The notes below the pieces were generated by a model. The model searched no databases, was not told where the DNA came from, and saw only the letters and a program-made list of their open reading frames with translations. From NCBI RefSeq assembly GCF_010183535.1, contig NC_071331.1, positions 24,924,001 to 24,988,000 of the forward strand: a DNA stretch of 64,000 bases, given 5' to 3'. Within the stretch, counting starts at the first letter, position 1. Each line of letters opens with the position of its first letter. Below are positions 10,875 to 22,344 of the stretch, piece after piece. A program made the position numbers and the translations under genes. The stretch comes from Caenorhabditis remanei. Its lineage: Eukaryota; Nematoda; Chromadorea; Rhabditida; Rhabditidae.

Positions 10875-11525
10875 TTGTGACGACACGGCCGTAAACACCG
10901 TCACGATATTTTTTTATAGTTTTCGCTGAAATTTTTTGAAAATTGCTCAATTTTAACGCTTTTGGTGCATTTTGCTTGCTATTTTGTTAATTTTCGTTCC
11001 TTCCGATCGTGTTTATCTCATTTTTACGCGTCACCGACCGTTTTTTACACAGGTTTCGCTGATTTTAACCAGAGAGATGATACCTTCGAAATATTATTTA
11101 TTGTCCACTGCTTCTCCGTTGCTTTTCATGATCATAATGTTCGTTTTTTGAGATGCCGATCACTTAAAAATGCGGAACTTCGAAACTTTGATATTTTTGA
11201 GTTTTCGTTGAGGTACTGGTTGTCACTAAAACTTGTTTTCTTCGCCGATCGTTTTTAATTCAGGGTTTGCCGAGTTTAGTTAAATAGCTTTAAAATAATG
11301 CTTATTATTTTTTGCTGCTTCTCCGTTGCTTTTGAATTGTTCATTGTCAGAAGTGTCCTTCACTTTTGAAAGTGAAAACTGACAAAAATTGTTGTCTCTT
11401 TTCTCACAAATCTCCGTTCCTTCCTATCAGTATGTAATATAGGACGATAAATTATTCGATGCGGTCTCGAAACCACACACTGCTCCTATCGAGTTTATCT
11501 CATTTTGTTGCTTTGGCAAAGCTGC
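10875..11525. other. Gene-free stretch after the truncated F-box copy
   Basis: T-rich DNA with loosely repeated phrases (CGTTCCTTCC, TTTATCTCATTTT, TTCTCCGTTGCTTTT each at least twice), suggesting one or more decayed repeat units. No splice-supported exon and no remnant of the lost F-box-associated exons was found. Confidence 0.4.
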
Positions 11526-11597
11526 AGTTGCCCGCGTATAAATACGGGGTGATAGGGTCCTGATAAAAATAGACGACAAGTACACAGTTTCTTACAA
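11526..11597 (+). repeat. 72-bp direct repeat, left copy
   Basis: It starts AGTTGCCCGCGTATAAATAC and ends TACACAGTTTCTTACAA; the right copy at 13369-13440 differs at only a few bases. It contains a TATAAATA box followed by a GGGTCCTGAT block. It could be a remnant of an LTR or of a terminal repeat flanking the region to its right. Confidence 0.7.
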
Positions 11598-12320
11598 TAA
11601 ATTTACTTTATTGCAAGAAAATAAGAATAAAAGCGATAACTTACAAAACAACAGTCAAAAGCACAATCGCTAAAATCAGAACTAACCCTGAAAGCCAACC
11701 GACTTCAGAAAACTACTTGCTGCCACGTGGAGTACACGTGTCCACGTGAACTGACGCGCTGAAGTTACGGTAGGCGCGTGAGGCTTTGGCAGAGTGTCGT
11801 TGCGTATTTATTGTGAGGACTCGGAGAACTACAGGGTTATGAGGGACCTTGACACGTACCTTGCCACCGGCAACTTCTCCCCCCCCCCCCCCCCCCCCTC
11901 TTACATAAACCGGTCCCCGACCGGTTCGAGTACTCTCACAGATACGACTTACATTCTTCTCCCCTCAGCTTACAACACCTAGCCTAAACTCAGTCACACC
12001 ACCCTAACATAAAAATAATAATTAAGTTGTCTTCAGGAAACCTCAATGCAAAATACTACCATCATTTTACACTACTACTAAAACAAAACAATTAATTAAC
12101 AATTTTGGTTAGTCTCCTCGTCTTCCGTGAGCTCTAACAAGAATACAATCGCTTCTACATTCGTAAAACCGAATTTATCCTTTCACGTGTTCAACGCACT
12201 TTTCCGATACTCAAAAATGGATTTTCCCTTCTCGCCGATCCTAGGAGTTATGAGAATCTTCGATTCTCTAATCACCGTCTTCTTTGGTTTCATCCCTTCT
12301 TCTTTCTCCTCCGTCACTGT
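11598..12320. other. Stretch with a 20-C run and a continuing minus-strand frame
   Basis: It holds a homopolymer of 20 C at 11879-11898 (a polymorphic and assembly-sensitive site). Between about 12180 and 12320 the minus-strand frame of the coiled-coil ORF continues past its stop as charged, coding-like sequence (VTEEKEEGMKPKKTVIRESK) to another stop. No other gene is seen. Confidence 0.45.
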
Positions 12321-13130
12321 TTACACAACGATTTCCTCGTTCTTCTCCGGTGTTTTCTTGTAAGGATCCGTGTTTCCAACACTGATTCCAAGATTTCCTA
12401 CCATGGAAACCTTCTTCTCCTCACTACTCGTCCCACCTCTTGACAGACTTCTTTTGCTTTTCCACTTTCTCGCATCTCTCTTTCCCTTCTTCTGTTGCAC
12501 CTCGGTTTTTTCCTCACCCTTCACTGTTTCCACAGCGATTTCCTGGGCTTCATCCCACAAGCCATTCGACTTGCGTTCCTCCTGCTCCAGCTTCTTCCTC
12601 AGTTGCGTCAGCGCCTTCTCCAGCTTATTGACCTGGGCCTCAGCCACCTCCTTTTCCCTCTGTATTTTCTGGATTTGCTCCCCGAGCATCTCCCTTTCTT
12701 CAACCCAGCACTCCGTCAATAAGTTTTTCTCGACTTGCACTTGCGCTGCTTTCGCACACGCCTCTCTCAACTCTTCCACCGATTCGAGTTTGAACTCTCT
12801 CATCACTCGAATCACCGATCGTGGCCATTCATTTCCTCCGATTTCTTCGAACTTTTCCAACAACTCTCTGTGGAAAGTTCTCATCGGCTCCAAGATCGCC
12901 TCTCTCTCCTTTTCGCTGCATTTTGTTGTCAACTCTTCGAATTGCAACCTTGTTTCGTCTTCCACTTGGACGCTGCTAGCGATGAGTTTGGTGAATTTCT
13001 TCCCTTTCTTTCTTCTCTCCTTCGAGCTCATTGGGATTTCTCGACAATCATCCGATCGCCGTCCCTTTTCAACGTTGAGTGCTTCGACGATGTTTTGTCG
13101 CTCATCTTCTGCGTTGTCGTTCGTAAACAA
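12321..13130 (-). pseudogene. Charged coiled-coil ORF, gag-like or orphan, 5' end unclear
   Basis: About 270 codons are open on the minus strand, ending TAA after KNEEIVV. There is no good ATG at the 5' end; the first in-frame methionine is MSSKERRKKGKKF, about 33 codons in, and a stop lies just upstream of the frame. The protein is rich in Glu/Lys with a heptad-like stretch (EREMLGEQIQKIQREKEVAE, then QVNKLEKALTQLRKKLEQEE), so a coiled coil is likely, followed by a basic Lys/Arg/Ser tail. It sits between two 72-bp direct repeats. After the stop the same frame continues with similar composition, which suggests decay. A gag-like protein of a small LTR element is a possibility inferred only from position and composition; no CCHC knuckle or pol motif is present. 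Confidence 0.5.
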
Positions 13131-13368
13131 AGTCTTTATTCAAAAACTGTCTACTTTTCGTTGATTCTCAATCGACGAAGAAACTTTCGTCACGAAGATT
13201 ACTTCGATTCTTCGAATGATTCCTCCAAGTTCCAACGTTTTTCAACGCAAGAAATTGCCAAAAACCAGTAAATTATTCCTCCGTTTATTCAAACAGAAGA
13301 AAAAACCAGAAAATTGCAGAAAACCGAGGAAGAATAACGAAAAAATGATAGACACGGTTCTGCCCCCA

Positions 13369-13440
13369 AGTTGCCCGCGTATATATACGGGGAGATAGGG
13401 TCCTGATGAAAATAGACGACAAGTACACAGTTTCTTACAA
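13369..13440 (+). repeat. 72-bp direct repeat, right copy
   Basis: AGTTGCCCGCGTATATATAC to TACACAGTTTCTTACAA, matching 11526-11597. The two enclose about 1.77 kb including the coiled-coil ORF. Similarity starts and stops sharply at both sides. Confidence 0.7.
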
Positions 13441-14254
13441 ATAGTCTTTTTTTTTCGGTTTCTCCTGTTGAAGGAATCGAGTCGCGATTCATGTTTGATT
13501 AGTGGGCCCGTGGGCGCGTCTGGTAGTCGTGAGGCTATGGATTCGTTACTGCAAAGTTTTCCCAGTTTTTTATCCCAGGGACCATTCTCGCAGACACGAA
13601 TTTTTTCAGTTTTCATTCGAATGCCTGTTTAACTCATTTTCTCAGCGTTAAAGTTTTCAAATTCAAAGTTCCTGTAGATTTACCGTAAAAACTGTAATAG
13701 AAGGGCACCCAGAGAAATCAGTTCTAGACGGTATATCTCGCTTTCCAAAAATATATCAAAAAGTTGTCAAGAGACAAAAAATTATTCAATATCCATTGAA
13801 TATTTCATTAGTTGATAAAATTTTCATAGCTGTGAAACCCGCCGAGCCATAATGCTCTAAACTATTCCACGTGGGTGCCCTTATATTACAGGTTTTACGG
13901 TATCCTCATTTTAATCGAAAACTTTACTTTTTTGCATCAATTCGTTGAAGTTCTGTTGTTTTTTGGCAACATCTTTCTTCCGTTTTCTGCCGTTTCTAGT
14001 TCTTTTTGTCAAAGTTCTTTATCGCTAGCTTTAATGTTGTATTTTGCTCGTATGTTTTTCTAAACTCTAATTTCAACTCTAGTTTCCTAATCATCCAAAA
14101 CTTTATTTGTTTTCTAGGAAATTTTTTGCTGAAATCCGTATTGCTACTTTTTTTGCGCTCCATTGCTTTCCAAGTTCATTTTCAATGTCTCCTTTGTTTT
14201 CTTTCATCCTTATTATTTCTTTCCAAAATCTCTAGCAAAATTCACATTTTTCAG
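13441..14254. other. Gene-free stretch with one MITE
   Basis: No coding evidence. It contains the TACCGTAAA-family MITE (13681-13902) and T-rich DNA. Confidence 0.4.
13681..13902. repeat. MITE, TACCGTAAA family (copy 2)
   Basis: Starts TACCGTAAAAACTGTAATAG with a GGGCACC next to it, ends GGTGCCC..TATTACAGGTTTTACGGTA. About 222 bp, terminal inverted repeat of roughly 28 bp. Confidence 0.8.
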
Positions 14255-15420
14255 AACCGACGCCAATAGTTCTCGAAAACTTGAAGAAAGAAGCGATGAT
14301 GAGTGTATACAACAAACACTCTAGCTTTTTTCAAGTCGGAGAACCTCTTCCAGTTCTTCGCACGCGTGCCCTTAGGAACGACTCCGGATCAGTGGCTAGT
14401 CTACTGTTCCATGCGTTTAGGAGTAGGTTCACAATTCGCGATGATTACATCCACTCCGGTGATTAGATTTATGAGCGAATTAGAGGACAAAAATATAGGA
14501 CGGTGATGACAACGAAGACAAAGCAGAAGGAATGAAGCTGATGAAGGCAACTGGAAACTGAAGGAATTCAATCAGATGAACACGGTGAGTTTTGAAAAGT
14601 TTGTCCACAAAAAGGGGCGGATGCGGCCAATGAGACTCACGGAAATTATTGCAACCCGAGCACGCGTTTTTAGCAATAACAGCGTCTGCATTATCTAGTT
14701 TTGCAATAAGCCAAATTTTAAGTAGTAAAGCAGTTTGTCCGTTTTTAGCGAAAACTTTTCAATATGAAACATATTTGTTTCATTTTCCGGTGATTAGAGG
14801 TGTGTCTAAAAATGATTATTTAAGGCGGAAAACAGTTTCGAAGCACGAACGAAGCCATAATGGAGGTACACGCGACTTTTCATTGCTTGGCTGGGGCATC
14901 ACCTCTCGGACGCACATCGATGACACAAGAATTCGACGGACAGTTGGCTGCGTTGGAGCTGGCTTGCGCGAAAGCTACTTTTCCATTGGACAGTGAGAAA
15001 CCGAGAAATTATTCGTCAAAGATGTCAAGCTGGTATGGACAAGTGAGTACTGTTTGTCATGAAAGTTGTTTAAACTTCTAACGTTTCAGACGGCTCCAAA
15101 TACATCCTATACCACTTACGATCAAATCACTGACGAACCACTGACGATCAAATCCAACTGACAATCAAATCACTGACGGTTACCAATAACTACAGGTGAG
15201 GATATAGTGGATATAGCTGAAAATGAAATGAGAAATTATTTCAGAGTGGAGATGGAGAATCGATAAGTGTAAAGCGACAACGCTTAACAAATTGAATGCC
15301 TGGAAGTGGATCCGTCGACATTGGAAGGCAGAGAAGATGAAAAACACTGAAACTCGAAGGAAAACGGATGAATTCTCTCAGTCGATACTCGAATTCGACC
15401 TTTTCTCACGAAGCGAGTGA
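14255..15420 (+). pseudogene. Decayed multi-exon gene, family not recognised
   Basis: Several coding-like blocks with splice borders lie in a row but cannot be joined in one frame. Block 1 after a TTTTTCAG (exon from 14255) reads PIVLENLKKEAMMSVYNKHS then QVGEPLPVLRTR, but another frame looks better afterwards (VPLGTTPDQWLVYCSM), as if shifted. Block 2 is 14860-15042 (TMTQ-like region reading SMTQEFDGQLAALELACAKA) with a GTGAGT donor. Block 3 starts at 15090 and holds imperfect GATCAAATCACTGAC repeats with stops in all three frames. Block 4 (15245-15420) is open: LNKLNAWKWIRRHWKAEKMK, ending FSRSE and TGA. AATAAA-like sites follow near 15505. A small two-exon gene 14860-15042 + 15090-15161 (84 aa) is an alternative reading. 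Confidence 0.4.
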
Positions 15421-16459
15421 AATGTAAAATCTGTCGAGTGGTGAAACAAGTTGTTTTGTTCAATTGAAAGAATATTATGATTGATTTATATTGATTATCT
15501 GAAAATAAATATTTATTGTGATCCCTGTTTTCTTAAATGTCTTTTTTTTTTAATTATTCATGGTAAAGGAATTAGAAAGAAACTGAGCTCAAAATGACAA
15601 TATTGAGCTAGTAAAACTTTTCAAAACAAACAATCGGAGGAAAAATTGAAGATATGAATGAAGAAATAGAAGAAAAAGTTGGATTGGATTGAAACGAGTG
15701 AGGAGTTTCGCACGAGATTCATCGACGCCAGGAAGACTGAAATAATATTCACATATATATCAAGTAGCAAGGCTGTCACGGCGCTCGGCTTTTAGGGCCG
15801 CAGAGGCCGCGGATTAACCAAATGGGCTGAATTTTTGTACATCGACTAATCTTTTGGTCCTCTACAAGGCCGCCTGAAGAAGCGCAAATTTTCCATGGCT
15901 GGGAACTGAGATAAGGAATCTGCCGACGGCCTTTTTGACAGCCTTGTCAAGTAGTCGTCTAACCTGATCTCCTTGTCGATTTCACATTCATTCCACCGCC
16001 TCCGTTGAACGCTGGTGCCTTTCCTTCTTTCTACTTCTTTGTTGACGGGAATGCATACATTACCCTACGGAAATATAAGAACAAACCTCTAAATACGCAG
16101 CGGGCCGGGGAAAACTAGTACCAAATGGTTTTTAAAAAAGGTCAGTGACATAGAACTCGTCGAGATCTACATTTTAGTATATTTTTCAGCGCATAATATT
16201 GAGTTTTAAGGGAGTTACTGTAGTTTTCGTGGTGTTACCTAAAAAACTTGGAATACTGTCTTGACGTCCTGAATCCAAAAATACAAATTTCAGAACATTT
16301 GAAGCAAGTCTGACAGGGTTACGATAGTTTAAAGGAATGATAGGTAGAAAAAAGTTTTATTAACAGTAACCTAATACAACAAAATACATTGCAAAACAAT
16401 AAAAAACCCGTTTGACATGACCCCTTGTCTCTTCTCTGAAATAGAGAGCTACAGTAATC
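15421..16459. other. Intergenic stretch with a hAT-like MITE and repeat fragments
   Basis: Besides the MITE at 15768-15946 it holds one arm of the ATATTTTTCAGCTCATAATA family (about 16145-16215). Near its right end the minus-strand polyadenylation signal of the glycosyltransferase gene is visible (AATAAA on -, 16356-16361). Confidence 0.55.
15768..15946. mobile_element. hAT-like MITE with 8-bp target-site duplication
   Basis: The 179-bp element begins CAAGGCTGTCA and ends with the exact complement TGACAGCCTTG. It is flanked by a perfect 8-bp direct repeat, TCAAGTAG, at 15760-15767 and 15947-15954. Inverted ends plus an 8-bp duplication are the signature of hAT-superfamily non-autonomous elements. 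There is no coding capacity. A weaker relative may lie near 49675-49815. Confidence 0.85.
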
Positions 16460-19400
16460 TCACCACCTCCGGACCCCATACGGATCCCACCATCGACACA
16501 AAACCCCCTCGATTTTCATCAATTTGTAATAGTTCTTGACGGGGTTCTTATCGCTCAACAAATGCGTACTGTACGTCGTTTTATAACCATTTCGACAGAA
16601 GAATTCTGGGATTTCGAAGAATGAGAGACCATTGATATGGCGTCGTCGAATTCCCGCTTTTTCCGCAAGAATTCCGGTGAAGATGACGTCTTCGGAGAGT
16701 TTTCTGGAATTCAGATATGGTGGAGGAGGTTTTGACGGATTACTGTAGTAGTAGTAGTACTGTACCTAAAATTGAGTGAATTCGCAAACGGACTTCTCAT
16801 TGCTTCTTTTATCAATCTCTGTGGTACTGTCTTTCCAGCCAACACATATGTTCCAGTGGAACAATATGTTGGATAGACTGGCTCAGAATAGACAAATTCA
16901 GGGACCGCCCATTTTGTGGTGTTGCGGAGGACGGTGCGTGGGACATTGCATTTTCCAAGAATCAGTGGAGCTACTGTAACGAGGAATTTTGAAAATTTTC
17001 TAAATTTTTCTAAATATGGGCGTGACCTATACCATTGGAAAGCTGAAATCACACTGATTTCAAATATATATTCCGTTTTTGCCCTGGACGCTTGGAATTC
17101 GAGAAAAACGAGGTCGATGTTGAGCGGAATGCGGTTTTTCTGTATTTTGAACACTTGGATAAAACCGTGGTCATATTCAAATTCTCCTTAAAATTTCCAA
17201 AGTTTTGAGCCCCATATTGCCATGTTTTAGAGAAATTTAAGATTGGTGGCCTAAAAACCCAAAATTTGGAATCCTAGGCCACAACATGAAAATTATCAGA
17301 AATAGGGCTAACTCGACCCCAAATTGCGAAAATTCCCTTAAAACGTTCAAATCTGCTAAAAATCTTCCGGTGGCCTAGAAACCCAAAATTTTGGATTTCT
17401 AGGCCACTAATCTTGAATCGGGGCAATATCACCCTCAAAATTTAGGAAATTCAATGGAGAACCGTCCTCCTGAGTTTCCTAGGCCACCGCTGGAATACTT
17501 CGGCCACAGGGCGTTTCTCATGATGTTTAGTTGTTCTAGACCTAAATTTTTGCAAGAAAACTACTTTTTGGTTATTTTTCATTACAAATTGCTGGAACAT
17601 CGGGTATTTGAGTAAAAATTTTAAAACCGAAAAAAAATGGGAAAAAAAACTTTGTTCTGGAAATCTTCAAAAAACAAAAATTTTGATGGTGGCCGAGTTG
17701 TTGCGTTTTCTAGGCCACCGCTGAAATATATTGGCCACCGAGGGTTTTTGATTTTTACCTGTTTTAGACCTAATTTTAAGAAATCCGAAATTTTGAAGTT
17801 GTGGTCCGGTAGGTAATAATTTGTAATTTTTCAAAATTTTGACCTCATTTTTCTCGAATACCCGATCTCGAGGGCAAAAATTGAATATATATTTGGAATC
17901 AGCGTTTTCTCAGCTTTCCAATGATATAGGTCACATCCTATAATAATAAAACGTACTAGCTTCTTCGCATAGTCTCTCATAATTCCTCAATATCAACACA
18001 TTGTCCACATCTGCTTTCACAAGACACTTTGAGTCGGGATAGTACCTTGAAAAAAGTATTTCTTGATTCAAAATTTCGAGCCCTCACCTAGTTTTATAAA
18101 TGAGCATAGCCATGGTCTTCGCTGCCAAACTATAATACCCTTCAACTACATCTGCTATAATCATATCGTCATACTCTTCATTTTCTTTTTGAATCAGTGG
18201 GAGTTGTTCGTCGGTCTGAAACGTATAACTAGGAAATGTCATGGAGATATAAGATGTGTTATATATCATTGGAAAGCTGAAATCTTGCTGATTCCAAATA
18301 TATATTCAATTTTCACCCTAGGAGGTCTGGAATTCGAGAAAAATGGGGTCAAAGTTTGGGAAATTAGAGAATTATTACCTTTTTATGCCTAAGGCTTGAG
18401 GTCTACTGCTCCAAGTACCTTAAAACGTTGTTCATATGAAAAATGAAGTCACGACCTTCAAAATAGTATTAAAATCTTAAGTTTTGACAGATTTTTCAGA
18501 GAGTTTGAAAAATTTGAAAAAAAAAACGCGAGAAATTTTTTTGTTCAAAAAATTTCCTTTGAGACTTTTGAGCATAAGGCTCCACCAAAAACACACATTT
18601 TGTGTTTATCTGTCTGTCGGTGTGTCCGAATGTCCAAATATCCCAAAGATTAGTTTTGTTTCCAAAAAGTTACAAAGATTTGAAAATTGCAAAAAAATCA
18701 ATTTTTTGCGTGTCCAAACTTTTCCCTTGTTTTTCTCGAATACCAGATCTCGAGAGCAAAAACTGAATATATATTTGAAATCAGTGTTTGCCGCGTTATA
18801 GACCAAGTTTTACTGTCTACGAATTTTGCGGTCAAAATACACATATTCATCTCAAAAAAGGTGAAAGTCCTTTCGTTCTAGCCTGCCGCTCATCTTTGAC
18901 ACGCCATAACTCGACAAGGGGCGGAGCTATCAAAAAGTTGTTAACTTTAAAAATGTAGCCCGTAAAATTCTCTACATTTTACTAGTTGACAACGTTTTGA
19001 TAGCTATTTACCCCAAGGAGATACGGTAGCTACAAGTTGAGAGTTTTCTACCAAGAGGGAGAGAGAGAGAGCGCAGACTGTTAGAGTGTCTCGTTTCTCT
19101 GCGTCTCTCCAGCTGATTTTTTAGACGTTTCTAGACTAAAAACTGTAGTTTTCTCAATTTTCCATTTACTTTTGGTTAAATCGGTGAGCCTCGAGGGCAA
19201 AAACTGAATATATATTTGGAATCCGCGTTTTCTCAGCTTTTCAATGATATAGGTCACGTCCCACGACTCCACGGTCACTCGGAGACCTTCCCTTGTAAGA
19301 CTCGATGAATTCTGAGAATTCTGAATCCTTCACTTACCGGAATCCCAATCAGAAACTCCACTCGAACCGCGCGACTTGTGTAGTTTGCCCATGACTGTCT

Positions 19401-19706
19401 AACTTGTTCTCTCATCTTCCCCTCCGACGCAGTAGTAGTCACCAGTACCAACACATTCGGTGTATTCCCCGCATTCAAGTTATCCGGAAACTTTGGTTTC
19501 AGAATAAAATTCAACGCGAAATCGAACGGAGTCGGGTCGTCTTCTGAAATCATTTTCGTTTTCAGACAACGTCACCGCATTTCGATACCATCTTCAAAGA
19601 CCCCACCATCTGAAAGTGTGGATAAATGGAATTTGAATGCAAGTAGAGCTATAAGGGAGGCCAGGAACAGATAGGCTAGAATTGGTATCCGTCGGGAAAC
19701 CAGCAT
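16460..19706 (-). CDS. GT31 family glycosyltransferase (beta-1,3-galactosyltransferase-like), type II membrane protein
   Basis: Six minus-strand exons: 19706-19589, 19543-19338, 18215-18088, 18045-17957, 16973-16766, 16703-16460. They join in frame to 330 aa with stop TGA. Residues about 8-28 (IPILAYLFLASLIALLAFKF) form a signal anchor for the Golgi. Family motifs follow in order: VLVLVTTTASEGKMREQVRQ with SWANY and EFLIGIP; QKENEEYDDMIIADVVEGYY with LAAKTMAML; a D-x-D metal/nucleotide-sugar site in LVKADVDNVLIL; KWAVPEFVYSEPVYPTYCST with GTYVLAG; and EDVIFTGILAEKAGI. These are the marks of the GT31 fold, which transfers a sugar from a UDP-sugar in beta-1,3 linkage to glycoproteins or glycolipids. 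Exon 4 uses the unusual acceptor TTTTTTCAAG. The ATG directly follows a TTTCCAG, so an upstream exon (possibly 22675-22713) or trans-splicing is likely. Introns 2 and 4 are packed with repeats. Confidence 0.9.
17020..17940. repeat. Repeat-filled intron 4 of the glycosyltransferase
   Basis: Two inverted copies of the ATATATATTCAGTTTTTGCCC family (about 17020-17115 and 17850-17940) bracket direct repeats of a CTAGGCCACCGCTG..TTGGCCACCG phrase (about 17488 and 17710) and GTGGCCTAGAAACCCAAAATT phrases (about 17250 and 17370). The spliced-out RNA could fold back on itself. Confidence 0.6.
18230..19270. repeat. Repeat-filled intron 2 of the glycosyltransferase
   Basis: It holds three copies or fragments of the ATATATATTCAGTTTTTGCCC family (about 18245-18355, 18715-18795, 19185-19262) and a fragment of the family with GACAACGTTTTGATAGC and GAGACGCAGAG-type ends (about 18895-19130; others near 30775-30905, 44930-45140, 51065-51235 and 52495-52635). 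Confidence 0.6.
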
Positions 19707-19944
19707 CTGGAAATTGGGCATTTTTATTTGACAGAAACATTAAAGTAGAGAAAAAGATTTCACGCTGAGGCCAGTGCTACCAATGCAGCCGCGCTCTATT
19801 GCCAAGAATGACACATTTTTTGCGTCACGGTGAACATTAAGTTCGAATATTAACCATGACGCAAAAAATGTACCATTATTGACAATAGGGCGCGGATGCA
19901 TTGGTAGCCGATGCCACATCGTGAGCTTATTGCAAATTGGGCCG

Positions 19945-20590
19945 CCACCTATCTCGCTTAAAACTCAATATTATGAGCTGAAAAATATACCAAAATGTAG
20001 ATCTCGACGAGTTCTATGTCACTGATATAATACGGGCCAGATGACTATTCGTTAATGTGCCGCAGGCCGGCTCAGAATGAATTTGAGGCCATTTTCGCGT
20101 TTCTTGGCACTTTTTTTCCGGTTGCGACATATTAAAAGTGTACTCAGATTAGGTACAGGAATGTACGGAACGGGAATCGGAAATTCAAAATTTCCAATCT
20201 TTTCTTGTAATCTTTCCGAAATTTCAAAGATTTTCGTGAAAAAGGAATTTTTGAGGAATCAAACTTTTTTTTGAAAACCTACCAAAATTTACAGAATTCG
20301 TAGTTAGTTTTTACTGCATATTTATAGATTTTGTCCATAAAAAACTTGAAAACCCGAGTTTCCGAAATATCCGGAATTTCCGAGAATCAGAATAGTTCCG
20401 TACATCACTTAATGGCTATATGCTGGTATGCCGCGAGCCTGGCTGGAATGGTTTTTTAAAATCATTTTCGCGCTTTTTTGGCAGTTTCCACGACCCGCGG
20501 AGTAGGCCAAAGTTATAGAACTCGTCGAGATCTACATTTTGGTATATTTTTCAGCTCATAATATTGAGTTTTAAGGGAGTTACGCCCCGG
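19945..20590. repeat. Foldback element of the AAATATACCAAAATGTAGATC family with a nested insertion
   Basis: The left arm (about 19955-20060: AACTCAATATTATGAGCTGA, then AAAATATACCAAAATGTAGA) is complementary to the right arm (about 20510-20585). The centre carries a second element (about 20130-20412, TACAGGAATGTACGGAACGG to AGTTCCGTACATCACTTA) inserted in its loop. Related foldbacks lie at 46350-46707, 54950-55225 and 60376-60716, with single arms at 16145, 23240, 51010, 52775 and 61490. Confidence 0.75.
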
Positions 20591-21019
20591 CTAAAAAAAC
20601 ACTTACATGGAAGATAGTGGTGGTCACAAGTTGTAGAGCTTGAGTAGTCTGAAATATTCACTTTTAAACGATTTTTGTTTTTTAAGACTTAAAGAAAATG
20701 TATAAAAATCATTCGCAAAGACCAAATTGAGATGAGAAAACGTGGAGAGTGGATTTCTCTTTCTCTTTTTCTCTTCATTCCGACGATACGCACCCGTTTT
20801 CCCCCCGTCGTCCTTACGGTTTGAGATTGTGATCTACGGAATGAAAGTCTCATGTTCTTCGTAAGACGAAAGATCCGATAAATTGATTAATTTCAGCACT
20901 CAGTGATACGGTATGTAATTGGATCGCTTACGGACACTGCCATCCATAGACTGCGATGATCTTTGAGAATAACCGATGAAGGTGAAAAGTATACTGTAGT
21001 TAACCATATAAACAGTACC

Positions 21020-21490
21020 GCTCAAGAGTGTATTAAGTTTTGGTTTTTACAGTTGGAAAGGTCCAACTTTGAGATGGTGTTACGGTATTCCTGATTGACT
21101 CACAAAGTAGATTATGTATGGACTATACAGAACAAAGGTAGGGCTCCATTTTTGTAGTTGACAACTTTTTTGTACGGACACTCCCTAAAGAGTTATGATC
21201 ATTTTAAGACCTCATCACTAATTTGCACTGAAATTGGTCGATTTGATAGAGAAATTACTTTGTCGATATGTAACTCTCTAGGGAGTGTCTGTACAAAAAA
21301 GTTGTCAACTACAAAATGAAGCTCTATTTTCGATCTGTATGATCCATTAAAAGTTTTCTTGGTGTGACATTCAGAATCACCATGACACACTCTCAAAGTT
21401 GGTCATTTTCCACTGAAAACAGCCAAAGTTGATACCTTTTTGTCCGGTACTGTAACTCCGGATGCAACTGACGTGCAAATACTTTGAGGA
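21020..21490. repeat. Foldback element of the GTTGACAACTTTTTTGTACG family (copy 1)
   Basis: CAGTACCGCTCAA.. and CCAACTTTGAGA.. on the left mirror CTCTCAAAGTTGG and CCGGTACTGTAACTC on the right. The inner stem is TAGTTGACAACTTTTTTGTA and GACACTCCCT against its complement. Other copies: 31447-31908, 47535-47705 (partial), 49830-50190, 61800-62430. Confidence 0.75.
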
Positions 21491-21789
21491 AGATCACGGA
21501 GGTCACAGGGGTTTCATCGAGTGATGCGGTAATGTAGGTAGTATAAACAAGGTCACTTCCGCCTCGAAAAGTTGCACTGACCAAAAAGTTACACTGACCA
21601 AAAAAACTACAATGAACAAATTTCAATAACTTTTTGAAAATTTTAAGAATACTCGTATTCACGCGGTTCCGAGCGGTCTAAAAGGATAACTTTGATGATG
21701 AAGACGTGAAGATTCTGAATCCGTTTTCAGAATTTCAAAAAGTTGATTTTGGACCGAGTTATAGGGGTTTCACAATGGAAATTCCCGAT

Positions 21790-22125
21790 TTATAGCTAAG
21801 TTTTGTTCATAAAGTCAGTGAAGACATGAGATGTGTTATATATAATGAGAAAGCTGAGAAAACGCTGATTCTAAATATATATTCAATTTTCGCCCTTGAG
21901 GCCTGGTATTCGAAAAAAACAGAGTCAAAACTGGGACCGTTGGTTGGTAGGTCATTACCTTGTGCGAAAAATGTGCGAAAAATTTCAGCAGCGTGGTCTG
22001 GGAGTACAAACTTTAACCTTGTTTTTCTCGAATACCAGACCTCGATGGCAAAAACTGAATACATATTTAAAATCAGGGTACTCTCAGCTTTCTAACGGTA
22101 TAGGTCACGTAACATAACTTCATAC
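21790..22125. repeat. Foldback of the ATATATATTCAGTTTTTGCCC family
   Basis: The left arm (GAAAGCTGAGAAAACGCTGA, TTCGCCCTTGAGGCCTGGTA) is complementary to the right arm (CTCGAATACCAGACCTCGAT, CTCTCAGCTTTCTAACGG). This is the most frequent repeat of the window. Full foldbacks: here, 34985-35310, 41915-42195. Arms near 17050, 17900, 18300, 19220, 29590, 30130, 44055, 44615, 47810 and 48330. Confidence 0.75.
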
Positions 22126-22147
22126 TGGCTCCATGACCTTCCCTAGT

Positions 22148-22344
22148 TACCGTAAAAGCCGTAAAAGAGGCGCCTGTTCGCAGCGGTATATCTCGGTTCC
22201 CAAAGGAAATATCAAAAAGTTTTTAACTGACAAAATATACCTTAGGATTCATGAAATATTTCTTTAGTTAAAACCGTTTTCATATCTCTAAAGACAGCAG
22301 AGATAGAGTGCCCTTGGTGCGCCTCTATTACAGATTTTACGGTA
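22148..22344. repeat. MITE, TACCGTAAA family (copy 3)
   Basis: TACCGTAAAAGCCGTAAAAG with GGCGCC on the left; GGTGCGCCTCTATTACAGAT with TTTACGGTA on the right. About 197 bp. Confidence 0.75.

Noticed and set aside
11794..11982. Small plus-strand protein with a proline run
   Set aside because: The prolines come from the 20-C homopolymer; there is no splice or family support.
12370..13164. A 264-codon plus-strand frame rich in Phe/Ser opposite the coiled-coil ORF
   Set aside because: It is the antisense shadow of the minus-strand frame: its Phe/Ser/Leu-rich composition mirrors GAA/AAG-rich codons, and it has no domain or splice evidence.
19553..19588. Minus-strand start at the ATG inside AAAATGATTTCAG for the glycosyltransferase
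   Set aside because: This ATG lies inside the 45-bp first intron; the exon at 19706-19589 supplies a signal anchor and joins in frame, as expected for the family.
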